This document shows, in pieces, positions 7,201-15,147 of a stretch of 64,000 nt of DNA. The stretch is from Pseudonocardia benzenivorans CB1190 (GTDB taxonomy: Bacteria; Actinomycetota; Actinomycetes; Mycobacteriales; Pseudonocardiaceae): the NCBI RefSeq assembly GCF_000196675.2, contig NC_015312.1:6154501-6218500 (forward strand), read 5' to 3'. A program made the translations under genes and the position numbers. A model generated the notes under the pieces. It was not told the DNA's origin and searched no databases. It saw only the letters and a list, made by a program, of their open reading frames with translations. How positions within the stretch are numbered: position 1 is the stretch's first letter; each line of letters begins with the position of its first letter.

Positions 7201-8697
7201 GCGGCCGGCGCGAGCGACGCTGCCGCCCAGGGCACCAACGCCTACGGGGCAACGCTGCTCCAGCTCGCCGCGAACGCGGAGGGGCCCGCGCGCACCGCGC
7301 TGCTCGGATACATCGGGAAGCTCTCCGACGCGCAGCTCGCCGCGCTTTCGGCCGGCGCCGAGGCGTCCGGGTTCGCCACGCAGCTGCTCACGCTGCCCGA
7401 CGGCCGCACCGTGAAGATCGCGGTCGACCCGGAGACCGGCAAGATCATCACGACCCAGCAGCTGCTCGACAACATGCACGACAAGACCGTCGTCATCAAC
7501 GGCAACTCGGTCCCGGCCGAACAGGCCCTCACCGGCGTCCTCGCGGCCATCCAGGCGGGCAAGGGCTCGGTGTCGATCGACGGCCAGACGGTTCCGGTCT
7601 ACACGGCCCTCCAGCAGGTCCTGACGGCTCTCGGCACCGCTACCGGCACCGTCACGATCAACGGGCAGTCCGTGCCCGCCCAGGACGTCCTCACGGCCTA
7701 CCTCGCCGCCGTCAACAGCGGCTCCGGCACCGTGACGATCAACGGCCAGTCGGTACCCGCGGACCAGGTCCTCACCGCGCTGATCGGTCGCGCGGACACC
7801 TCGACCGGCACGGTGAAGTTCGACGGCGACCCGTCTCTCGCCAACGGCAAGATCGAGCAGACGGTCAAGTTCGCCGACGGCTCGACCGGCACGATCACCT
7901 TCGACGGCAACAACGTCCCCGCCAACGGCGAAGTCACCGCCACCGTCAAGTTCGCCGACGGCTCGGTCGGCACGATCCAGATCAAGGCCCGCGACGCCGG
8001 CGCAACGGCCACCGCCGCGATCATCCGCTCGAGCATCAGCAGCATCCCGGCCGTCATCAACGTCGTCACTCGGATGGCGACCGGGCAGGGCGCCACCCCG
8101 GCAGGCGGCGGCGTCATGGGCTACGCCGGCGGCGGCGTGGTCAAGCCGCTCCGCGCGTCCCGCGGCTATGTGCTGCCGGGCTACGCGCCCGGGCGGGACA
8201 CGATCCCGGCGATCCTGTCGGCCGGTGAAGCCGTCCTGGTACCCGAGCTGGTCAGGATGCTCGGCGCCCGGCGCATCCTCGCGGCCAACGCGGAGGCCTC
8301 CAGCGGCCGCAAGCCGGCGATCGTCGGCAACATCGCGGCGCTGATGGACGGCTCGATCGGGCGCATGGGGCCGCGATCGTTCATCGGCGGCTCGATGCGC
8401 TTCGCCGGCCGCGCCGGGGTCACACGCGACGAGCTCGCCGCGGCGGTCCCGAGCGCGATCGGGTCCGTCGTCGGCCCGCTCGGCGGCAACAGCGCCACTG
8501 CCCTCGCCGGCGCCATCGGATCCCTGCGGGCCGAGCTCCGCGCCCTTGCGTCGGCCGGCATCACGCGCGCCGACGTCCGCGAGCTGGTCGAGGCCGTCCG
8601 GTCGGCCCGGCCGGCGATTCACCTCGGTGACTCCCGAGACCCGGCCGAAAACGCCCGAGCGATCGAGCTCGCCGCCCGGTTCTCCTCTCGCGGCTGA
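4255..8697 (+). CDS. phage tape measure protein
   Basis: At 1480 residues this is by far the longest gene of the tail block. Residues 1-310 are a run of regular beta-alpha repeats (strands like VDVDGAAEARREV followed by helices). Residues about 314-383 and 684-780 are long Ala/Gly/Val hydrophobic stretches, residues about 850-1010 are Ala/Gln-rich helix, and residues about 1076-1247 carry beta-hairpin repeats. Near the C-terminus, GYVLPGYAPGRDTIPAILSA with a following GEAVLVPE matches a segment typical of tape measure C-termini. Length sets tail length, roughly 0.2 micrometre by the usual 1.5 angstrom per residue. The start is GTG at 4255; ATG at 4264 is an alternative. Confidence 0.9.
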   Translation: MASMTFDISARSDAERTFLADAAAAETLKKRLDALDRTKVEPKADLNITAATTKITQLKGRLDALRNVRARVDVDGAAEARREVTGLVVEMRKLDNRTIKIRLDAGDTKQQVTTIRDRLKTIRDVDVRLRIDSTGEQAANRLTTKIMTLRQLSPIRLEVRVDDDGKALTRLGELKAAAIELGRTRPNIQVTADIAAAMAQVTALAARLRGLSATARVDLDTGGLLGQLARVQTELNTLAGGKLSITADTRRAMEELALLRARLVELGTMDVSPEVEAETAQAKARIVELELMLSRIAGKQYTANVKVDVDKTLADRIAGITKGLIAIGAAGGVAAAGLGTAVPAVATLVGSLAQLVGLAPLAVGGLAALGATVATVKAGLIGMDEAFSALDDPATFAAALKDMAPAGREFATSVRDIKTAFDGVRLDVQQKLFAGWGAEVKSLGQTYMPLLKSGMGGVATELNAVGKEVLSFAKLPSTVADVDSIFKSTKQSLVEARPAAVNMAAALTDIGVVGTTMLPQLSGGLTSATGRFREFIAQARQSGELKGWIQGGVDTLKQLGSIAGNVGSVLGSIFTAAKASGSDFLSTLDRVTEKVAAFFRSTEGQSTLIAFFTEARAAIDALLPGLGTLGTSAAAALKAFSETGGLQAAGEAISSLADRIAPLIERVGSLAGGALSNLASAAQIAGAGLQPLISVVGAVTDGLGPLAPAILAAVVAFKALGPAAAAMATLGTRLGALATSMGASAAAAGRVTTAVTAFGRALPVIGVAVVALGALIDANAGKTDQLAQAVIAGSKSMAQAVQEERASTEDWLTTKPGLMSDAEWAAFKEEQAVRKVGDAYNEQYAALSPMQKLQADVAIAQNKLNDAVVQYGAGTPKATAAAAELAAAQGRLDAATKAAADSTKSLAQRQQELVASAQSSLSAMLDLEAAIQKAADAEKAANEAARQHGAGSAEAAQANRDFVASADQAAQAAQRDAEARANAAGASDAAAQGTNAYGATLLQLAANAEGPARTALLGYIGKLSDAQLAALSAGAEASGFATQLLTLPDGRTVKIAVDPETGKIITTQQLLDNMHDKTVVINGNSVPAEQALTGVLAAIQAGKGSVSIDGQTVPVYTALQQVLTALGTATGTVTINGQSVPAQDVLTAYLAAVNSGSGTVTINGQSVPADQVLTALIGRADTSTGTVKFDGDPSLANGKIEQTVKFADGSTGTITFDGNNVPANGEVTATVKFADGSVGTIQIKARDAGATATAAIIRSSISSIPAVINVVTRMATGQGATPAGGGVMGYAGGGVVKPLRASRGYVLPGYAPGRDTIPAILSAGEAVLVPELVRMLGARRILAANAEASSGRKPAIVGNIAALMDGSIGRMGPRSFIGGSMRFAGRAGVTRDELAAAVPSAIGSVVGPLGGNSATALAGAIGSLRAELRALASAGITRADVRELVEAVRSARPAIHLGDSRDPAENARAIELAARFSSRG
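7481..7995 (+). repeat. tandem protein repeats inside the tape measure gene
   Basis: Codons here encode four units built on VTINGQSVPA followed by a helix of about 20 residues (first unit VVINGNSVPAEQAL, then VSIDGQTVPV, then two near-identical copies with TGTVTINGQSVPA and SGTVTINGQSVPA). These are followed by shorter TVKFADGS / NNVPANGE units. The period is about 35 residues. The DNA of the two middle units is also closely similar, suggesting recent duplication. Confidence 0.75.
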
Positions 8698-8742
8698 CCA
8701 GCCGGTACCGCTCCCCGTTCCTGCTCTGTCCTGGAGGTCCCG

Positions 8743-9159
8743 TTGGGGTACAAGCACGCCGAGCTCATGGCGCAGGCCGATACCCGCCTCGGGTCCGGCA
8801 CGCCTGCGACCTGGTATCTCGGCATGTCGCTCACCGTCTCGAACGCAGACGGCTCGGGCTTCACCGAGCCCGGCTCCGGAGTGAACTACGGCCGCGTGGC
8901 GATCTCGAACAACACGACGAACTGGCCCGCGGCCGTGCTGATCGCCAACCGTGTCCTCAAGCGCAACGGCGCGAAGTTCACCTTCGCGAACCCGACCGGC
9001 TCCTGGGGACTGCTGGTCGAGTGGGGCCTCTTCCTCGCGCTCACCGGCGGCCTGCCGCGTATCACTAACCCGCTCAACCAGCCGATCTCGCCGAAGTCCG
9101 GCAACACGCCGGTCGAGTTCGACATCAACGCCCTCGAGCTGCCGTTCGGCGGGAGCTGA
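8743..9159 (+). CDS. phage tail-associated protein (Gp80-like)
   Basis: This 138-residue protein uses a TTG start at 8743, supported by GGAGG at 8733-8737 five bases upstream; no ATG or GTG fits better. The sequence WYLGMSLTVSNADGSGFTEP, then YGRVAISNNTTNWPAA, then FTFANPTGSWGLLVEWGLF follows the repeated pattern seen in actinophage tail/fibre proteins (short-lived sample value, Y-x-R-V, N-W, G-W-G). It lies directly after the tape measure and before the distal tail protein. Its exact position in the virion is unknown. Confidence 0.55.
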   Translation: MGYKHAELMAQADTRLGSGTPATWYLGMSLTVSNADGSGFTEPGSGVNYGRVAISNNTTNWPAAVLIANRVLKRNGAKFTFANPTGSWGLLVEWGLFLALTGGLPRITNPLNQPISPKSGNTPVEFDINALELPFGGS

Positions 9160-9162
9160 CCC

Positions 9163-10827
9163 GTGCCCGACGTCCGCCAGCGCGCCGGCAACGCCGTCGC
9201 CACCGGGCAGAGCGGCACGGTCAAGGTCGTCCTCGACGCGCCCACCCAGCCCGGCAACACCGTCGTCGTCATAGCTGCCGGGACCCGCGACGGCTGGCTC
9301 CCGTGGCCGATGGTCCTCAACGCGTCCGGGTTCTCCTCGGCCGTCGATCGAGTCGAGGACGAGCTGGCGGTGGTCGTCTGGTACCAGGCGAACGCCCCCG
9401 CCATGTCCCAGGTCAGCGTCTCGACGCTGACCGGGCGCGCCTTCCAGGTCCAGGTCCTCGAGCTCACCGGCCTCGCCCAGTCCGCGGTGCTGGACAAGGT
9501 CGCCGTCGGCGGCGACAACGACGACTACAAGGCAGGCTCCTCCACCCCGCGATCCGGCTCGACCGGCAACACCAGCCAGGCCGACGAGTTCGTCCTCGGC
9601 ATCGTCGCCAACCGCTACTCCTCGGGCCAGTCGGGATTCACGGGTGGCCTCGTCCGACTCTCGGACACCGTCACCCCGGACCGGTCCTCCGAGGACGACT
9701 ACAAGCGCTGCCGCCTGACCGTCCACGCCCAGGTCACCAACCAGGTCGGGTCCTGGTCGATCGGCGCGCAGCTGCCCACGAAGCGCGACTGGATCGCCGC
9801 GGTCCTGACGTTCAAGGGCGGCACGATCGGCCCCGCGCGCATGACGTCGGTCGACCAGGCGCCGGTCCTGACGACATCCGGCGGCAGCGGCGACCTGACC
9901 GTCTTCGGTCCGCTCGTCTCGACCGGCCAGCCCGACGTGTTCGCCGCGACCGGCGGCACCGGCCGCATGGGGCCCTTCGAGCTCCAGCTCCGCCTCGGCG
10001 GCTGGGACGGCTTCACGATCGGCGAGGGAGCCGACGTCCGCGTCAACCGGGTCGAGGGCCTCAGCGGCTGGGAGATGCGGGTCTCCGACGGAGACCTGTC
10101 GCGAGGAGACGGCTCCTCTCGTGGGATCGACCTCCAGTCGCCTCGGCAGGTCGTCATCGAGATGAACTTCGACGACGTCGACCACGCCGCGCTCGAGGAC
10201 GTCACCCAGCAGCTCCTCCGCGCGCTCAGACCCCAGAAGACCGAGGACTGGGATCTGCTGTTCCGGTTGCCCGGGATGCCCCTGCGGATCCTGCGCTGCC
10301 GGCCCATCAAGGTCGGCAACGACATCACCGCCGAGCAGCTGCTGCGCCGCGACCTTACCGCGGCGCTGCGCGCGGCCGACCCCCGCATTTACAGCGCCCG
10401 CGAGCGTTCGATACCGGTGCCGGTCACCCCGGCCGGGCAGACCGTCGTCGACGTCGCCTCTGTGCCCAACATCGGCAACGCGCCCGCATGGCCGCTGATC
10501 CGGATCACCAACAACGACGTCGTCCCGGTCACGCGCGTCCAGGTCGTCAACCCCTCGTCCGGATCGGCGTTCGAGGTCGCGACGGTCATCCCGCCAGGCA
10601 GTCAGCTCACCGGCGACATGCTCGCGTACGTCACGCAGTCCAGCGGCAACGTCGTGTCTCTCGACGAGCAGCCGAAGTACGGCGCCTGGGTCCCGCCGCG
10701 CGAGCCGCTCTCGATCGCCCCGGACCCCTACGCGCCCAACGGCGTCAACGCCGTCTGGTGCCGCACGACCCCCGAAGGCGCCGACGTCCTCGTCGCCCTC
10801 GAGTACCGCGACACCTGGTCCGGCTGA
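9163..10827 (+). CDS. distal/minor tail protein with added N-terminal beta domain
   Basis: This is a 554-residue protein. Residues 1-220 form a beta-sandwich-like module (TVVVIAAGTRDGW ... VVVWYQANAP ... VLELTGL). From about residue 280 the sequence GFTIGEGADVRVNRVEGLSG and RQVVIEMNFDD resembles the N-terminal domain of siphovirus distal tail proteins, followed by a C-terminal beta domain (ITNNDVVPVTRVQVVNP). It follows the tape measure as expected for Dit. A module similar to the N-terminal one begins the 828-residue protein at 11661, suggesting shared adhesin-type domains. The GTG start is four bases after the previous stop. Confidence 0.65.
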   Translation: MPDVRQRAGNAVATGQSGTVKVVLDAPTQPGNTVVVIAAGTRDGWLPWPMVLNASGFSSAVDRVEDELAVVVWYQANAPAMSQVSVSTLTGRAFQVQVLELTGLAQSAVLDKVAVGGDNDDYKAGSSTPRSGSTGNTSQADEFVLGIVANRYSSGQSGFTGGLVRLSDTVTPDRSSEDDYKRCRLTVHAQVTNQVGSWSIGAQLPTKRDWIAAVLTFKGGTIGPARMTSVDQAPVLTTSGGSGDLTVFGPLVSTGQPDVFAATGGTGRMGPFELQLRLGGWDGFTIGEGADVRVNRVEGLSGWEMRVSDGDLSRGDGSSRGIDLQSPRQVVIEMNFDDVDHAALEDVTQQLLRALRPQKTEDWDLLFRLPGMPLRILRCRPIKVGNDITAEQLLRRDLTAALRAADPRIYSARERSIPVPVTPAGQTVVDVASVPNIGNAPAWPLIRITNNDVVPVTRVQVVNPSSGSAFEVATVIPPGSQLTGDMLAYVTQSSGNVVSLDEQPKYGAWVPPREPLSIAPDPYAPNGVNAVWCRTTPEGADVLVALEYRDTWSG

Positions 10828-10858
10828 TCCACCCACCCGCCGAGAGGAAGGCCCTGCC

Positions 10859-11203
10859 TTGAGCGATACCTCCCCACCGCTGTACGACCCGGAGATCCAC
10901 ACCGTCGAGGACGGCGACCCGTTCGTCCGCGTCGAGCTCTGGTGCCTGTGCGGACTCGCCCACCGCCAGCTCGACCCCGTCTCCGCGGTGGTCCCGCAGA
11001 TCGCCAGCTTCCGCCGCCGCCACGACGGGCCCGGGCACGGGCCCACGGACCCGGAGACGGCCCTGGCGGAGCGCGAGGCACGTCGGGAGGCCGGCCACCG
11101 CGCGCTCGGCATCCAGGGCGCCTACGAGCCGCGCGAGCGCGACACCTCCGACCTGCCGACCGAGGGCCACGACTGGGCCGCCGACACCGCTGGGGGCGAG
11201 TGA
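10859..11203 (+). CDS. small phage protein with Cys pair, unknown function
   Basis: This 114-residue protein starts at TTG 10859 with GAGGAAG at 10843-10849. The N-terminal part contains RVELWCLCGLAHRQLDPVSA, with a C-x-C pair; the rest is acidic, charged and probably flexible. No catalytic motif is visible. It sits between the distal tail protein and the next minor structural protein and ends two bases before that gene's ATG. It may be a minor tail or assembly factor; that is position-based inference. Confidence 0.45.
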   Translation: MSDTSPPLYDPEIHTVEDGDPFVRVELWCLCGLAHRQLDPVSAVVPQIASFRRRHDGPGHGPTDPETALAEREARREAGHRALGIQGAYEPRERDTSDLPTEGHDWAADTAGGE

Positions 11204-11205
11204 CC

Positions 11206-11613
11206 ATGGCCAACGCGCTCTACAACAAGGGCCGCGAGAAGTTCCTGCGCGGCGAGATCTCGTGGAACACCGACACGATCAAGGCCGTCCTCGTCGACGC
11301 CGCCGACTACACGGTCAGCCTCACGACCCACGAGTTCCTCTCCGACATCCCGACGGGCGGCCGAGTCGCAACCACCGCGGCACTGACGAGCAAGACCACA
11401 ACGGACGGCGTCGCCGACGCCGCGGACCCGACGTTCGCCGGCGCGAGCGGCGACCAGTCCGAGTACATCGTCCTCTACAAGGACACCGGGTCCGCCGCGA
11501 CGAGCCCCCTCATCGGGCTGATCGACACCGCGACCGGCCTGCCCGTACTCCCGAACACCGGCGACATCGCCGTCGTGTTCGACAACGGCGCCAACAAGAT
11601 CTTCAAGCTCTGA
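11206..11613 (+). CDS. minor tail/structural protein of the MANALYNKGRE type
   Basis: This 135-residue protein starts at ATG 11206. Its N-terminus MANALYNKGREKFLRGEISW and the following IKAVLVDAADYTVSLTTHEFL are a widely seen actinophage pattern, with further AATSPLIGLID and FDNGANKIFKL strands at the end. Family members are annotated as tail or structural proteins of unknown exact location. Its closeness to the distal tail and fibre genes supports a tail-tip role. Confidence 0.6.
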   Translation: MANALYNKGREKFLRGEISWNTDTIKAVLVDAADYTVSLTTHEFLSDIPTGGRVATTAALTSKTTTDGVADAADPTFAGASGDQSEYIVLYKDTGSAATSPLIGLIDTATGLPVLPNTGDIAVVFDNGANKIFKL

Positions 11614-11660
11614 CCAGCGGGAACGCTGTGTCACTGCGAGCGCGCGGAAGGCGGTGACCC

Positions 11661-14147
11661 GTGCCGCCCTCCGTCCGCTCGGTATCGACGGCGTCCCACG
11701 ACACCGGCACGGTCACCGTCACGAAGCCGAGCGGCACCGTCGCTGGGGACCGGCTCGTCGCGATCTGCACCCGCGACGAGGGCGCCGGGACCGGGGCGTG
11801 GGGCTCCAACCTCTTCACCCTGGTCAACGCCTCGACCATCTCGGGCGTCGGGCGCATCCAGGTGTGGCAGCGCACGGCCGGCTCGTCCGAGCCGGCCAGC
11901 TACACCTACACCGACTCGTCGGGCAACAGCACCGGCACGGTCCACCTCTTCGCGCTCCAGGACGTCGACCCCACCGCGGTCGTCGTCGCTGCCTTTAACA
12001 ACGGCGCCGCGGCGACCAGCGTCGTCGCACCGTCCATCCCGAGTGCGAACTACACGGGTGTCGACCCGCTGCTCCTCTGCGGGTTCTACGGCCTGATCAA
12101 CACAGGGGCGAGGACCTGGACCGCGCCGTCCGGGATGACCGGGCGCGGGACGATCACGCCGCCGTTCCAGTACACGAGCGCGTTCGCCGCGAGCCTGGGG
12201 CTGTCGGGCACGCCGGCCACCGGCACCCGCACCGCGACGATGTCCTCCCCGGGCAAGCCGTGGATCGCATGCTCCGTCGTCATCCCGTCGACGGCCGCCC
12301 CGCCGCAGGAGCTCGACCCGTCGTCGATCCCGTCGGCGGAGGCGTGGGGCACCCCGACGATCACGCCCGGCGCGGCCAGCGTCGCGACGACCTCGATCGC
12401 CTCCGCGGAGGCTTTCGGGACACCGACGGTCGCGCCGGGAGCGGTGCCTGTCGGGGCCTCCGGCATCCCGACCAGCGAGGCGTGGGGCACGCCGGCGCTG
12501 CAGCAGACGATCACCCTGGCGGGCATCGGTTCGGCGGAGGCCTGGGGCACACCGACCGTCAACGTCGGCCCCACGGTCGCGCCGACGGGCATTCCGTCGG
12601 CAGAGGCCTGGGGCTCCCCCGCCGTCATTCCCGGCGTCGTGAGCGTCGGCGCCGCCGGCGTCGAGTCCGCGGAGGCCTGGGGCACTCCCACCGTGCTCCC
12701 GCTGATCAAGCCCGAGGGCATTCCGTCTGCGGAGGCCTGGGGCGCTCCGGCGCTGCTGCCCGGCGCCGTAGCCGTCTACCCGAGCGGGATCCCGTCCGCG
12801 GAAGCATGGGGCGCTCCGATCGTCGTCCCCGGGCCGATCAGCGCAGCAGCCACAGGCGTCCCCTCCGCGGAGGCCTGGGGCACGCCGACGCTGCGGCTGC
12901 ACGTCGTGCCCGGCGGCATCCCGTCGGCCGAGGCATGGGGTGCCCCGACGGTCCTCGTCGGCAGCGTGACGATCTTCCCGTCCGGGATCCCGTCGGCGGA
13001 GGCGTGGGGCATCCCCGCGCTGACCGTCACGATCGACCCGACGGTCATGCGCGGGATCCTCACCGAGCGCACCGGCCCCCGCTACGAGCTCGTGTGCGTC
13101 GCCCGCCTCCCCGCCTCGGCCGGACCGCCGACCTTCGAGGAGGTCGAGCGTGTCCCGCTCCGGACGCTGTCGTGGTCCTCGGCGCTCTCGTCCGCCCAGA
13201 CGCTCTCAGCGACCTGTTCGATCTCCAGCCTGCCCGAGCCCGTCCTGCAGCGACTCCGCAAGCCCGACGAGCTCGCGACCGAGTTCTGGCTCAACCGCGA
13301 CGGCCGGCGCGTCTTCGCGGGCCCGTTCATGACGCTGCGCCCGGTCGGCGGCGAGTACGTCGCGATCGACGCGCTCGGCATCTACGCCTACCTCCAGTAC
13401 ATGTTCCTGACCTTCGACATGCCGTTCGCCCAGGTCGACCAGCACTTCATCGCGAAGGCGCTCGTCGACCACTGGCAGGAGCACCCGACGATCCGCCACG
13501 GGCACTTCGGCATCGACACCTCCGCGGTCACGCCATCCGGGGTGCTGCGCGACCGCACGTACGTCGCGATGGAGGGCCACCAGGTCAGCCGCCGCGTGCA
13601 GGAGCTCGGCGCCGTCGAGGGCGGCTTCGACTCCGAGATCGACCCGACGACGCGGCGCCTCGAGCTGTGGACCCCGCAGAAGGGCGTCGACCGCTCGACG
13701 GGCTCCGACGCGATCGTCCTCGACCGCCGCAACATCGCCGACCCAGGCCTCGCCATGTCGGCTGCACCAGGCGACCTGGCCAGCGTCGCGATCGGCACCT
13801 CGAGCGCGGCCGGCGCCGACACCGCGCTCTGGTCGATCGCCATCAACCAGCAGCTCGCCGCCGCGTACGGGGCGGCCGGGGTCATGTCGTCGTGGCAAGA
13901 CATCTCCGAGCAGGGCACGCTCGACGGCCACGTCAACGCCATGCTCGCCGCCCGGGCCGGCGCCCTCGTCGCCCCCGGCCCCCGAACCCGGGTGACCGCG
14001 GACGCGGACATCAGCGCCTACGACGTCGGCGACACCGTCGCCTTCGACGACTTCGTCCTCGGCATCTCCGGCGCATGGCGAATCCGGAAGCGGACGGTCG
14101 ACGTCGCCGAATCCGGCGAGGAGACGGCGTCTCTCGAGTTCGTGTGA
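11661..14147 (+). CDS. repeat-containing minor tail protein
   Basis: This is an 828-residue protein. Residues 1-215 form an adhesin-like beta module (WGSNLFTLVNAS, RIQVWQRTAGSSEPASY, HLFALQDVDP). Residues about 221-460 are eleven copies of a 20-24-residue unit around GIPSAEAWGTPT. Residues about 465-828 form a tail-tip domain (RYELVCVARL ... LRTLSWSSALSS ... EFWLNRDGRRVFAGPF ... ISAYDVGDTVAFDDF) of the kind found in actinophage minor tail proteins of the Gp37-like class. The protein probably spans tail tip to host surface: hub domain at the C-terminus, repeat stalk, then a binding module at the N-terminus. The GTG start follows the previous gene by 47 bases. Confidence 0.7.
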   Translation: MPPSVRSVSTASHDTGTVTVTKPSGTVAGDRLVAICTRDEGAGTGAWGSNLFTLVNASTISGVGRIQVWQRTAGSSEPASYTYTDSSGNSTGTVHLFALQDVDPTAVVVAAFNNGAAATSVVAPSIPSANYTGVDPLLLCGFYGLINTGARTWTAPSGMTGRGTITPPFQYTSAFAASLGLSGTPATGTRTATMSSPGKPWIACSVVIPSTAAPPQELDPSSIPSAEAWGTPTITPGAASVATTSIASAEAFGTPTVAPGAVPVGASGIPTSEAWGTPALQQTITLAGIGSAEAWGTPTVNVGPTVAPTGIPSAEAWGSPAVIPGVVSVGAAGVESAEAWGTPTVLPLIKPEGIPSAEAWGAPALLPGAVAVYPSGIPSAEAWGAPIVVPGPISAAATGVPSAEAWGTPTLRLHVVPGGIPSAEAWGAPTVLVGSVTIFPSGIPSAEAWGIPALTVTIDPTVMRGILTERTGPRYELVCVARLPASAGPPTFEEVERVPLRTLSWSSALSSAQTLSATCSISSLPEPVLQRLRKPDELATEFWLNRDGRRVFAGPFMTLRPVGGEYVAIDALGIYAYLQYMFLTFDMPFAQVDQHFIAKALVDHWQEHPTIRHGHFGIDTSAVTPSGVLRDRTYVAMEGHQVSRRVQELGAVEGGFDSEIDPTTRRLELWTPQKGVDRSTGSDAIVLDRRNIADPGLAMSAAPGDLASVAIGTSSAAGADTALWSIAINQQLAAAYGAAGVMSSWQDISEQGTLDGHVNAMLAARAGALVAPGPRTRVTADADISAYDVGDTVAFDDFVLGISGAWRIRKRTVDVAESGEETASLEFV
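12321..13041 (+). repeat. eleven SAEAWG tandem repeats within the minor tail gene
   Basis: Eleven units share the core (G/S)(I/V)xSAEAWG(T/A/S)P. Linkers alternate between about 10 and 13 residues, rich in Val, Pro and Gly. One unit has AEAFG and one TSEAWG. The DNA of the core is similar but not identical between copies, so units have diverged at synonymous sites. Confidence 0.9.
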
Positions 14148-14159
14148 TGGGGGTGCCCT

Positions 14160-14837
14160 GTGGGCGATGACGGGCGCGCGTTCGAGGACGCCGTCGCGAT
14201 GGCACAGAAGAACGCGGCCGACCTGGAGGACTTCAAGCAGACCATCCTCGCCCGACTCGCGCTCCGCCCGACCGGTGACATCGAGGAGACCCTCCGACCG
14301 TCCGCGAAGCCCGGGACGCTACTGCTCAACGGCCAGACCGTGAACCGCGCGGACTACCCGGCGCTGTGGCAGTGGGTGCAGGACCAGAGCCTCGTCGGCA
14401 GCGGCAAGCCGTTCGGAACCGGGGACGGCTCGACGACGTTCGTGCTGCCGAACTACGCCGGGAAGATCGCGCGCGGCGTGGCCTCGGGCGAGACCGTCGG
14501 GCAGCTCACCGGCGCGGACTCGCTGACGCTGTCCGCGGCTCATCTACCGTCGCACAAGCACAACGTCGGCGTCACCATGACGAGCGGCCACGCGCACGCG
14601 ATCTTCGGCAGCGCCAACCACGGCGGCCACGGCAACGGCGGCGTCGTGCTGGTGCCCGAGGGGTCGTTCTACGGCGTCGTGACAGGCCCTGTGCAGTCCC
14701 TCGGCGCGCACGACCACGGCGAATCCGTCGAGGGCCAGAACAAGCCCTACATCGTCGCCGAGACCGCCGTCGGCTCCGGCTCGCCGATCGACCTGCGGCA
14801 GTCGGCGTTCGCTGTCAACTGGCTGATCTACACGTGA
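14160..14837 (+). CDS. tail fibre protein with phage tail collar domain
   Basis: This is a 225-residue protein. Residues 1-45 form a helical, probably trimerising segment. From about residue 50, PGTLLLNGQTVNRADYPALW and GDGSTTFVLPNYAGK are the hallmark of the phage tail collar domain. A His-rich loop follows (LPSHKHNVGVTMTSGHAHA, ANHGGHGNGG, GAHDHGE), as in metal-binding receptor-binding tips, and the end is FAVNWLIYT. GTG at 14160 is taken as the start. The stop overlaps the next gene's GTG by four bases. Confidence 0.8.
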   Translation: MGDDGRAFEDAVAMAQKNAADLEDFKQTILARLALRPTGDIEETLRPSAKPGTLLLNGQTVNRADYPALWQWVQDQSLVGSGKPFGTGDGSTTFVLPNYAGKIARGVASGETVGQLTGADSLTLSAAHLPSHKHNVGVTMTSGHAHAIFGSANHGGHGNGGVVLVPEGSFYGVVTGPVQSLGAHDHGESVEGQNKPYIVAETAVGSGSPIDLRQSAFAVNWLIYT

Positions 14838-15133
14838 GCCGCGGCGACGTGATACGCCAGCTCGCGGCGCTGCGCGAGCGGGTCCTCGACGGCCCCCCGA
14901 CCGGCACCATCGAGCCCAATCGGAGCCACCGCGCGCCCGGAATGGAAGTCCTCGACGGCCGCGCCGTGCTGCGGGCGATGCACCCCGAGCTGTGGCGCTG
15001 GGCCGTAGACAACGACCTCGTCCGTCCCGGGCTGTTCGGGGCCGGCGACGGCACCACGACCTTCGTGCTGCCGGACTTCCGCGGCCGCCTCACCAGTGGC
15101 GGCACTCCCATCAACTGGCTGATCCACACCTGA
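14834..15133 (+). CDS. mini collar-domain protein, paralogue of the preceding fibre
   Basis: The GTG at 14834 overlaps the upstream stop (GTGA) and gives 99 residues. It keeps the collar signature in short form (PGMEVLDGRAVLRAMHPELW, GDGTTTFVLPDFRGR) and the same ending (INWLIHT), but lacks the whole His-rich tip loop. It looks like a shortened duplicate of the preceding fibre. It may form mixed oligomers or cap the fibre; that is inference. Confidence 0.65.
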   Translation: MSRGDVIRQLAALRERVLDGPPTGTIEPNRSHRAPGMEVLDGRAVLRAMHPELWRWAVDNDLVRPGLFGAGDGTTTFVLPDFRGRLTSGGTPINWLIHT

Positions 15134-15147
15134 ACAGAGGAGCGCCC

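Noticed and set aside
6217..11112. 1631-codon open frame on the - strand across the tail genes
   Set aside because: It is antisense to the tape measure, distal tail and other structural genes, with Arg/Gly/Asp-biased low-complexity composition produced by high-GC codon usage, and no domain pattern.
12321..13041. Possible CRISPR-like array
   Set aside because: The periodicity comes from coding repeats of about 60-72 bp with synonymous drift, in frame with a minor tail gene; there are no identical repeats or unique spacers.
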